A DNA stretch of 64,000 nucleotides, taken from the NCBI RefSeq assembly GCF_032884065.1, contig NC_088872.1, forward strand, positions 35,622,917 to 35,686,916, written 5' to 3'. Below the pieces are notes generated by a model. It ran no database searches. It saw nothing but the letters and a program-made list of their open reading frames with translations, and was not told the origin of the DNA. Origin of the DNA: Artemia franciscana (Eukaryota; Arthropoda; Branchiopoda; Anostraca; Artemiidae). The position numbers and the translations under genes are program-made. The first letter of the stretch is position 1; each line of letters starts with the position of its first letter. This document shows, piece after piece, positions 1 through 11,200 of the stretch.

Positions 1-2
1 CA

Positions 3-1874
3 AACTCAAATGTTTTAAAAACTGCTGCTGAGAAACGTAAGGAAAGACTCGAAAAATATCTAGAACAGAAGAAAATAAAAAAAGACATGGAAAGAAAAAA
101 CAAGAAACCAGCATTTGTGGTTGGTGTTGTTCATCACAAGCCATTTGTCTTCTCAGATGACCATAGTCATATGCAGACGAGGTCTCAGGCTATAGGAGTC
201 GCTCCCAAAGAAAACACCAGAGGGCCGAGATCAACTAATAATAAGAAAAATTCCTCAAATATCGCACCTAGGGGCTTTGTTTTTACTGCCCCTCCAGGGA
301 TTGAAAACATGGAAGACTCCTTAAATTGGCCTAATCAGGTCACTACTGTTGACCCCTCAAACTGGGACTTTATTGGAGATGACAGTGGATCAACAGAAAC
401 TGTACTAAAGAAAAAGAGAAGAGAGACTATGTTCGTTAAAACTCCTAAAGTTTCCGCTCTTCCGTGTTTGGACACAGTAAAAGAGGAGGAGAATGTCGCG
501 TATTCGCCCACCCTTTGTTCTCCTTTAAAACGCAAGTCTATTTCTTTTTTATTACCTAATAACAAGTCTGAAGATAAATACACTAAGGTCGCCAAGACTC
601 CTTACCAAAGAGCGATAAAAGTAGGTATGGACAAAGCTAAGGACAACCTGACTTTTGAAGGCATACAGAAACTATCTTTTGACATTGAACATAACTTTAT
701 TTCAACCCCTGGAGCTCCTCAAACTTTAAATGACAGCTGCGGAGGCAGTTGTAATATTTACTCAGAAGATGCTTTTCCAAATCAGCAGAAAGATCAGGCC
801 ACGCCTATTTTGAAAAATAGGCAGGTTTTGAGGAGGAGCTGTAGAAACGGAGCAAGCCAAAAACGCTTGTCCAGAAGATCTTTTGCAGATCAGATTGATG
901 ATGAAGTAGCCTTGGAGAAAATTCAACCGGAGGAAATATTAAAGCCCAATAATGAGACAGACGAGCATGGTAACATCATGTTCAGAGCAAAACTAGAAAA
1001 AACTCCAGTAAAATCATGTGAAAATGGAACAGAGACGCCTGGGAGACGACTCACAAGAAGTGCTGCAAAAATGGCTGTAGAAACAGCCTCAGTAATTCCT
1101 TCAGAAAAGCATCCTCAATATACAAATACGCCGAGGAAGCAGAAGCCGAGGAATAACAGGAAGACTGAAAAAACCACGCAAAATATTTCCGGAGATTTGC
1201 CTAAAGACGAAGTTACTAAATTAACCACAGATAAAACTCCTAATATAAGAGAGGAAAGATCTTCATCACCAGCTGAAGTAAGCTGTTCTGATCTTCTTTC
1301 TATAACTGTAGTAGAAACTTCTAAGCCAAAGAGTATTCTGAAAACAAGAGGGTTATCTGCCCCTGAAAGTCCATCAACTTGTGCAAGTAAGATTGATAGA
1401 GTCTCTCCCATCCCAAAGATTCTGAAACCTGCCAGCCTGGAGGATATCGAGCACTTCAGAACGTTGCTTTTAGACGAAGAAAAACGGCTTGAAGAAGCTA
1501 AACAGAAATGGAACAAAGTTCTAAATGAAGATAAGGATTTCGATTTTATTCCTGAAGATCATAAGGGAGAGATCAGTGTTGCAATAGGCAAAACAAAAAT
1601 GGTCCTTCAAGATCATTTTATTCAATTTGAGTCCATCCTAAAAATGTCTGAGACTGATTCTAGTAAAAGGATTACTACTGCTGAAGATTTAGAGGGTTTT
1701 TGGGAAATGATCAAAATCACGATTAAAGAAGTGGATAAACGTCTGGAAAGACTTGAAGTATTAAAAGAAAATGAGTGGAAGGAAACACCGAAAACCCCGA
1801 AACTGAAGAAAAGAAACAAGAAAGCTATTTCAAAGGTGGCGAAAGAGACAGTTAAAAGAAATAGTAATTTAAAA
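3..1874 (+). CDS. DLGAP5: HURP-like gene, first visible exon (624 codons)
   Basis: The frame is open from base 3; the first methionine at 87 is internal because the same frame continues upstream with a lysine/glutamate-rich helix. The exon carries the basic microtubule-binding N-terminal region, a KEN motif at 207-215, several TP sites (KTPK, KTPY, KTPV) and the whole GKAP domain (nt 1431-1790). It ends at AAA before GTAAGT, phase 0. Reading through the donor gives only ten further codons and a stop at 1910, so the long open frame is an exon and not a complete gene. Confidence 0.9.
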
Positions 1875-4800
1875 GTAAGTTATATTCCATTATATTTTTG
1901 TGCCTTATAGAATCTTTTTTTCTTTTTCTTTTTTTTTGCGATAGCCCAGAAATATGATAAAACCAAATGATTCAATATGTTTGTTTCACATTTCTATTTC
2001 TTAAAGAAAGTCATTTACAACTATGTAAAGCAGTATTTAATATTCCAGAAAAGACAACTTGATAACATTTATTTTTTCCATTCATGATGAAATAATTGCC
2101 CTATATATTGAGAAGTAAAGATCTAGAAACGTTTACTTAAAATGCCCAGTTTGAAGTTTGGGTTGAAATGGAGACCTTACTAAGTGGAACTCCACAATAT
2201 GTTCCCCGGTGTTGGTGATAATAGTTCATATATATTGGGAATTTGAAGATTTTATCGGAAATCTGACATCTTGGATCTGCATATTTTAGTCCAAAGAGGA
2301 GGATCCTATTGATAAATCTTACAGAATGTGCCTCTTCCTTGTGCGTAGTTATTTATCTCGCCTTTCTAGAACCCAAAATTGTCATCCAAACATTTTGTGG
2401 TTAGAGTTGGCCATGATTCTAAGTTCAGATTTGGCTGATCATATTTGGTTTTTAAGAAAATGTTTTTAATAAAAAGAAGAATTGACACACACTGTGTGTG
2501 TCAACTAAAATTTGCTTTAAAGCTGAAAAATTGTGGCTGAAAATTAATTTTTTTTTTGTTGAAAAATAGGCACACCCTTGTGCCGTTTTGATCTACCGAA
2601 TAAAAATTATCAGGAAATACTTTGAGAAAATGAAAAAATTTGGGATGGTTGCCTTATTCTGAAGGTTTTAATATCCTTTCTTACGACCTCATCCTACCCC
2701 ATTTGAGGACGACAACTGCTTTTTGTTGGCCCTAGATCAGTGGTTCCCAACTGATTTTAAGCCTTGTCCAACCTAGGCATTTATCAAATCCTGATGCCCC
2801 TCTCGTAATACTTAAATTTTGTTAATTAAAATCTTATGTGTATTCGCCTGAAGAAAGCTTAACTGGCCATTAACTTGGTGATCTTTTTTGGGTTGTCCTC
2901 TGGGCATATTTTACACTAATGAAAAATATTTTCTGAAAACAACAACTTTTACACGATGTATAACGTCAATGCAATACTATCTTTATTTCATTTTATTTTT
3001 TTGCTCTTTAAATGAATATGAATCTGACGCCATTCACACGAAAAATATCTGATTTAAAAAAAATTAAGGCTCTAAAGTATAGACAGTCGAAGGGTCCCTT
3101 CCATGACTCACCAAAATATTCCCATATCTTACCGGTGAGGCCTGTGCTCCATGTTGGGAATCATGGTCTAAGATGGATAGTCGAGTAGAACGATCTTTGG
3201 TAATCTGTCATCCTTCATCTTCAAAATGTATCCTAGCCATCTCCACCTTTGTCTCACTATAGCCCTGATAAACGGTATGGAACTACATTTTTCGTACATG
3301 TTACATTTTAAAATACGGTCTGTCAAACAGGTACCCAAATTAGTTCGCAGACATTTGGAAAACTTAGAATAATTCCTCCTCCTTGTTCCAAAGCACCCAT
3401 GTTTTGGAACTGTACTTACCACTGTCATTTCTGTAGATTCCCGTACTCTAATATTGGTGTATAGACTTTTCTTTCTAATCTAAAATTTTTTGAATTGTGA
3501 AAAAAAAACACCCTGTGCTATGGCTATTCTGCTTTGAACATCCTCACTGCAGTCACCTTTTTTTCTAATTATGTTAGCCAAATAAGTGAAGTCATCTACT
3601 TTGTCGATCTTTTTTTTTTACCAAACATCACGTCTTCACCTTCATTTATTCCCGGTTTAAGCGACTTAGTCTTCTTAACATTAATTTTCCAACCCATTCT
3701 GTCACCCTAAAATCTTAGAACCTCAAAAAAAAACATTCATTTTTGCTAACATTGTCGTCTGGGATGGTCAAACCAACAACACAATCGAATTCTAGGAGAG
3801 TTTTATAAAAAAAAACATTCATTTTTGCTAACATTGTCGTCTGGGATGGTCAAACCAACAACACAATCGAATTCTAGGAGAGTTCTACCTTCCCTTTTTG
3901 ATCCTGTGCTCTCCCATAGCATTTGCCATGTTCCTTATGGTGAAGTGCATCTAAGTGATCCGTACGAATAAGGATAGAACGCAATCCACCTTGTTCAATA
4001 CGAAATCAGCTACTAGCCTCATTTCCTAACATAAACGCACCAATGCTGTTCTTGTACCAGAGATGGTTTTAGAGGGGACCCTTGTCCTGGCTGCAGAAAT
4101 CTTAGGGGTGCAAAATTTCAAATAAATAATCTAACGGTTATAATCATTTTGTAATTTTTATTAAAATAAAGAAGATGCGAAATTTCATTTTTCCTCTTAC
4201 CTTCATCTTCATTTCTTGAGACCGAAATAAGCAGCAATAAAAGCAAAACATTGCGATGATTTAGATCCCATTCAGTTTTTCCTCCAGCCAGAAATGAAAA
4301 AAAAAATTAAACGCTGACACACTTCCTTAAATTAACCTATGTATCAGAATTAATTTTGCAATATGGAAATGAAGGGGTCTTCGCAAACGTAATGGTTCGT
4401 ATCAAATATTATCAGCTATTGCAGTACCGGTGGCCAATTATATATAAAAATCTAAAATACATCTTAAATATTTTAGTGTACCAGACCAAATGTTCTGATT
4501 AGCTTCTCACATTGTCTTCGTATGGACAGTGTTCTGTCTACTCTTGGGTTCTCTGATATGCTGAATCTGGTGATGGGATTTTCGTTAAGATTCTATGACT
4601 TTAAATGGGTGTTTCCCCCCTATTTTCTAAAATAAGGCAAATTTTCTCAGGCTCGTAACTTTTGACTGGTAAGTCTGAACTTAATGAAACTTGTATATCT
4701 AAAATCTGCATTAAAATGCGATCCTTTTGATGTAACTATTGTCAGAAAAATTCCGTTTTTTAGAGTTACTACTGAGCAGGGTCGCTCCTTACGAAGCTAT

Positions 4801-7800
4801 TTGGGTTTATTTTGTTTGAGTGATTTGCATTTTTTTTTCTTGTATTTTGTAAGCGGTTTTATCATAAATTACTATTATTATTGCTGTTATTGTTTAAGTT
4901 TTTGCTTTTCCTTTTTAACAATGATATAAACAGTTTGTAGTGCTGACAATTTAAAAGCATTTGTAAAAGGTTATTTTCAGCTTTAATAAAAAAACTGAGG
5001 TTCTAACTTGCCAATTTTGTTAGGATTTTATCGCTCAAAGACGACGTCAATGTAATCCCAAGAAAGAAGAACCTGAAGTTGGTCTCTTTGATCCACCTGT
5101 TGAGACTCCTCTCCATAATGACGATGACAATGACGAAGAACTTAAACCCCTTAAAGAAGATAATCTTGCGAAAGCCTGTCCAGCACCTGATCCCATTGTT
5201 CACGTTACACCAGTACGCAAAACATACAGTCGAAAAGGTCTAGGTAAGCCATCTCCCTCTATTGCCTTCTTTTATTTTATATTCTCCTCTCTCTTTTCTC
5301 CCATTTGCTCTTCCTGTCCTATCTCCCTCTAAATGATACCAATAGTTGATATTTGAATCACGACGGAATGTATAAACTTTCCTTCAAACAGAAGGTGGGT
5401 TGGGAGGTGGCTCATATTTAATATCTATTACTTTACTTCTGACGGACAATGTTTTTCTTTTTAATTTTAACACCTTCTATGGGAGTATTAATGAAAACTT
5501 GCTCAAGAGATCATGCAGCCCTGCCTCCTAAAGGTTAGATCTGTATGCCCCTATTTATGCTGTTCAAATTTGGGGTCGGAATGTTTTATTCCTAATTTGG
5601 GGTAGGTAATAGTAACTATAGGGTAGAAGAAGTGAAGAACAAATTATGTTGGACAAAAAAAAGAATCTTTGCCAGGTTATAAATCAATAATTAATATAAA
5701 TAATCAAACATATGTACTTACTATAATTTATTAATCATCTGTATATCCCAGCTTTCACTTTTTATAGCACTAGGTATTAACCAAGTGACATATACCAATC
5801 GCAAATTCTGTCGGTCCCGGTTTTGCTACTTTAGGCACTTCCCGGTAAGCTAGGACTTCCAGGACGATGAAGTTTGGAAGGCGTATCTGGGACCGGACCA
5901 GCTTAAATTAGAAATAGTCGTTTTCCCGGTTTGATCCTCTGGGGGGGATTGGGGGGCCCGTTAATTCGGAAAAAAATAGAAAAATTGAAGTATTATTAAT
6001 TTACGAACGGTTGATCAGATCTTAATGAAATTTGATGTTTAGAAGGATATCGTGTCTCAGAGCTGTTATTTTAAATCCCGACCGGATCTGCTGACATTGG
6101 TGGGGGGATTTGGGAGGGGGAAACCTAAAACTTGGAAAACACTTAGAGTGGAGGGATCGGGATGAAACTTGGTGGTAAAAATAAACACAAGTCCTAGATA
6201 CATGATTGACATAACCGGAACGGATCCGCTCTCTTTGGGGTAGTTGGGGGGGGGGGTCAATTCTGAAAAATTAGAAAAACTAAAGCATTTTTAACTTATG
6301 AACGGGTGATCGGATCTCAATTAAACTTGATATTTAGAAGGATATCGTGTCTCAGAGCTCTTATTCTAATAAGACCTTTTCAGAGCTTGATATTTAGAAG
6401 GATATCTTGTCTCAGAGCTCTTATTTTAAATCCCGACCGGCCTGGTGACATTGGGGGGGGGAGTTGGGAGGGGAAACCTAAAATCTTGGAAAACACTTAA
6501 AGTGAAGGGATTGGGGTGAAACTTGGTGGGAAAAATAAGCACAAGTCCTAGATACATGATTGACATAACCGGGACGGATCCGCTCTCTTTGGGGTAGTTG
6601 GGGGGGGGGGGGGGGGTAATTCTAAAAAATTAGAAAAAACTAGGCTTTTTTAACTTACGAACGGGTGATCGGATCTCAATGAAATTTGATGTTTAGAAGG
6701 ATATCGTGTCTCAGAGCTCTTTTTGAAGAAATTTTGAAGAATTTTTTTTTGAAGAAAAATCGTGGTTGTATGTTTATTCATTTATTCGTTGTTGTTTTAC
6801 ATGAATGATTGTATCAAATCATAGGTCATAGAAAATTGGGAGATAGCTTATTTAAAAGTTAATTAAAGTTCCTTTTTAAATGACCTTAAAGATTGTGCCA
6901 TGGGTAACTGTTGTTTTCTCTCATTTTATAGCACCCAGCTGCAGCGTTGCCTCAAAGAGTTTCAGGAATGTTTCTTCAGGAATGATTGTATCAAATCAAA
7001 GGTCGTAGAAAATTGGGAGAGAGCTTATTTAAACGTTAATTAAAGTTCCTTTTTAAATGACCTTAAAGATTGTGCCATGGGTAACTGTTGTTTTCTCTCA
7101 TTTTATAGCACCCAGCTGCAGCGTTGCCTCAGAGAGTTTCAGGAATGTTTCTTCAGGAATGATTGTATCAAATCAAAGGTCGTAGAAAATTGGGAGAGAG
7201 CTTATTTAAACGTTAATTAAAGTTCCTTTTTAAATGACCTTAAAGATTGTGCCATGGGTAACTGTTGTTTTCTCTCATTTTATAGCACCAAGCTGCAGCG
7301 TTGCCTCAAAGAGGACCAATTTCAATTGATTCAGAAATTTTTGAAGCTAATCGATTCAAAAGCACTGAGAAAAATTGTTTTTAATGCTTTCCAGTTGTAG
7401 AGGAAGTAATGCTGTATGGTGGCAGTACGAGATTTAACTAAGTTGATTCACCTTTTTTTTTTACAAAACTATCCTTAGTGATATATAGTTATGTATCTGC
7501 TATCTTGAAGAGGGGAATCATTGTTTAGGCAGGGTGGGGGCATACGCCTAAAAGAGTACAGTTTAATACCCAAACTGTTAAATCTCCATGAGCCTTGAGA
7601 TAAATATAGAAAGTATTAGGGTTAGGAATTAATTAAAATATTTCTCTATGTAACATAAAATGTTACATTCCCATCTCTACTGGGATAGATATGGAAACGG
7701 ATAGGCGGGCCAGGAGCCTTATCAGAAAATTTATTTGGGGGGGGGGGCGATGCTGGTGGCCGGTGGCCGATGCTGTTGGCAGGCAGCCAACCATGGGCCA

Positions 7801-8208
7801 ACACACAATTTTTCCACGGCTCTCTACTCTGCTCTCTTTACCTCCGTTTTCTCAAAATTATTGTATAGTCCTCGATTTTGAGGGAGACCAAGCCCCTTCC
7901 CCCTGTGGGCTCCCATGAGTGTGAACTGATTTCTCAAATATAGATTTTTGGAATACTGTGAGTTAATAAGGCACTTAATCTGTGAAACTCCCCTAGTCAT
8001 TTTTAATGCTTTATTTTCCTTCTGGATTAGGAGGAGCTACGCCAAACAATTCGAATAAAGCGACTCCAAAAAGGAAGACCAAGGTTGAAGTGCAAAGAGA
8101 CGAAATTCCAGTTGTTCATTTACCTGCAGAGGCTGACAACCGTTTTGATGAAATACTTTCTTCCCCAACTTATCATCTGTCTACACCCAAGAAGGTAAAA
8201 TCTTAAAG

Positions 8209-8274
<66 letters not shown>

Positions 8275-11200
8275 CTTCTTATTGAAGCAGGTGGAGGATT
8301 ATTGGGTGTAAAAACAGTATAAAGTAGTCTTAACTAAGAAATGTACAAAAAGAAAAGAAATTTTCTTCTTTTAACGGGTTAGATGATTTAGAAGAAATAT
8401 AATGTCAGGTCATCAAATATTAATTTATTTTAAATTTAATTTAGTTTAATAACTAATGCTTTTTTGTGAGACCCATTTAATTGGCCGCAAGCCCTCTTTT
8501 TGCTATACCTAAAAAAATCAATCAAAATATGTCGAGGTGACCACTGTGCTATCACGTTGTGGATACACTCCGCCTCTTCTGAAAAAGAACTTAACGGATT
8601 TAATACTGGAGGGTAAGAAAAAGCTCATTTGTATGGTACTATTTTTCAATTTCTCCGCAGAGTTTCCCTGAAGACTGGATATCAATGTCTGAAATCACTC
8701 CTCTGCCCCGTTTGTATGTTTACCTGTGAAATTGAGAATAATACACTGGTACGGTATATGTCAAATACATGATTGCGTCAAATGCAACTGGAAAAGTCTT
8801 TATTTGAACTTGATGAAAAAGACAGTAACATCACCTATCCTTTTTTTTTAGGATGAGAGTGCTGGTTTTATGTCTGAGAAACCGGAAGTTTTGACAATGG
8901 CACATCAACTTTTGTTGAGTGTAAAGGGAATTGATATCGCGTGATAGTTGATGAATCTTTTTTTTTTTCGTTTATATCCGGGAAAGTTTTTTTTTTGTGA
9001 GAAAATAGATACTCGTATATATAAAATGAAGTGTGTGTATGTGTTAGAATAGAAACCTTTTACTTTCAAAACAAAACTGGGTGATCGAATCGGTTTAGGG
9101 ATTGGATTTTTTTTTTTCATTGCTTCTTTAAAGTTCCGTTTTGTCACTGTGAACCTTATTAATTTTCTCGTGCTACTACAAACTAAGAAAACAATAAGGT
9201 TTTTTAGGAGAGAATTATCACCTAAAGAAAAGTCAGATCGTTCTGTTTTTCGTCTAAGAAAGACTTATATATTACGTAGAATTCCATATAAATTGTATAC
9301 TTTTTTTTATCACCTCTGAAATTGACGTGTTCTCTAAAAAACTGAATATTTTTTACTATTTATATGCAGGAACAAAAGAATGACTTGGGGGGGGGGGGGG
9401 GCTTTCCTCTTGAAAATTGACGCTTTCAGCATAATCGTTGTGTGGTAATGAGCATGATTGGCTGATAATACTGAAGTAGCAGTAGAGTAAAAGATACTAG
9501 TTGATACGAGTTTGGTCCATGAGCTTCAGCTTGTGCTTGCGAATCATCCTTGTCATGTTCGCTCCATCCATGAATCCTTGCCATGTTCCATTTGTGGCTA
9601 ACAATTGTTGTCACGAACTTTTGTTCATGCCTGGAAGGATCAATAATTTAATTTAAGCTGTGCATAGGTGGCAATGTGTATGCAACTAAAGTAAGCTTTA
9701 AACGGAAAAGCTTGGTGGGATAATGTGTTAAATTCACGCTTTTATTTTTCGTATTCTGAAGAGCAGTACTGTAAGTTCACCAACGTTTGCTTCTATTTAC
9801 TTTTTATTTTCAGTTTACTGTATAACCGCTGGAAGACATTTTTTTCATGAAATTCAAGCTTCTTTTTTGGCTCGTGGTACGTTTCTCATTAAAAAAGAAA
9901 CTTGTTATTTATTTCCTTTTTTTAGGACCAAGTTGAACACGGAACTAACGTAAAGCCTGGTTTGTCCTCCACTCCAGCTGTTGAAGTTTCGAATGAAACT
10001 TTCGACAAAGAAGAGGAAGATAAAGAAAACTCTTTTGGTGATGACAAAGAAAATGAGGTTTCTACTACTGAATCAATGGCTGAACTTAGTTACCTCCTTA
10101 AACCAGGGCTTTGGTTTGATCAGGTATAATTATTTTGTTTTTCTTTTTTTAATCAAAGATTCACATGTTCAGGCTTGTTGAATTTTTTGCATCAATGGTT
10201 TTGAATTGAAATGTAGGTTTTTGAAATGGGCATTTTCACAAGTGTTTAGTCGCTGAATTTGATTTCTCATACCAAATCTTTATTTAAGTTTAAGGACCTA
10301 CAAAAATATAAACTTGGTTCAGGTTAACTTGGTTCTTGGTTCAGGTTAATTCGTCAAAAATCCGATATGCAAAAAATAGAGCTCTTGAGGCTGTACGTTG
10401 ACCTAGTCCAAGTAAGGAGAGATCAAAAATTTTCGCGGAGGATGAACTCAGAGGAGGATATATTTTAAAATTAAAAAGAAACTTTTTGTTTAACAGTTTG
10501 GATAATTTATTTTAACTTGCTTTTAGTTCCAAAATTGCTTTCGTTCTAAGATTTGCATGTTACTAGGGACCAAAAGATAGGCTGAATTAGAAAGAATACG
10601 GTTAATGTATCGAAAGGTATTAATACAGCAGCAAAATTGTAATGATCTGATTTAAAACAAAATTTAAGGCCTTGTCGCTAAACACTAAGTAGAGCATTAC
10701 TGATCGGGTTGTCAAAGCCGCATTTAACAAGGCAAGGAAAAATTGACTGAATGGGCCTCGGGCAGCCGAGGTAAAAAGAATCTTAAATAGTTCAGATTTC
10801 AATGAGCTCTAGAATAAGGAGAAAGAAATGGGGCCTAAGATAGGTGGAATACCTACGGGGATGAAAACAGTTTTAAGCAATCAACATTTGTAAAATACCT
10901 GTGATATTGACGATTCAACATCCTTGTAGCTTTATCGTAGTGATAATGAAATCAAGATATATGAAAAAGATTTAAGATAGTTTATGGCATTATGTTCTAC
11001 CTCTCTCCCGATAGAGGACAGAGGAAACATCGGAGAAGGATTCGTCCTAGTGAAGGTTTTTCTATGTGTCTAATGCGTAATAATGTCAAAGAAAATTAGG
11101 TCCGCCTAATGGCTATTTAGTAAGGACTGAAGGAATTGATGTCTGAGTACTCAGCTGTACACGGTGGAAATGCTAATTTCGTCGACAATATATTAAGTGA

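Noticed and set aside
335..595. Antisense open frames inside the HURP-like exon (also 1115-1516 and 1622-1819, - strand)
   Set aside because: Shadows of the coding strand: they overlap a clear exon and have no similarity or plausible splice context.
4684..4929. Frame starting MKLVYLKSALKCDPFDV
   Set aside because: The same peptide occurs at 17980-18177 because both are R1 copies.
6306..6500. Short frames with recurring peptides such as YLGLVFIFTTKFHPDPS
   Set aside because: They appear in every R2 unit on either strand; the 293-bp period is not a multiple of 3, so they are repeat shadows. The same applies to 6066-6260, 31379-31786, 49119-49418, 61768-62079 and 62545-62841.
7691..7918. 75-codon open frame in intron 2
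   Set aside because: Runs through a G tract, has no similarity and lies between well-phased exons 2 and 3.
8905..9147. 80-codon - strand frame (and its copy at 34618-34902)
   Set aside because: Low-complexity lysine-rich translation of T-runs in intron 4, conserved only because the intron is duplicated.
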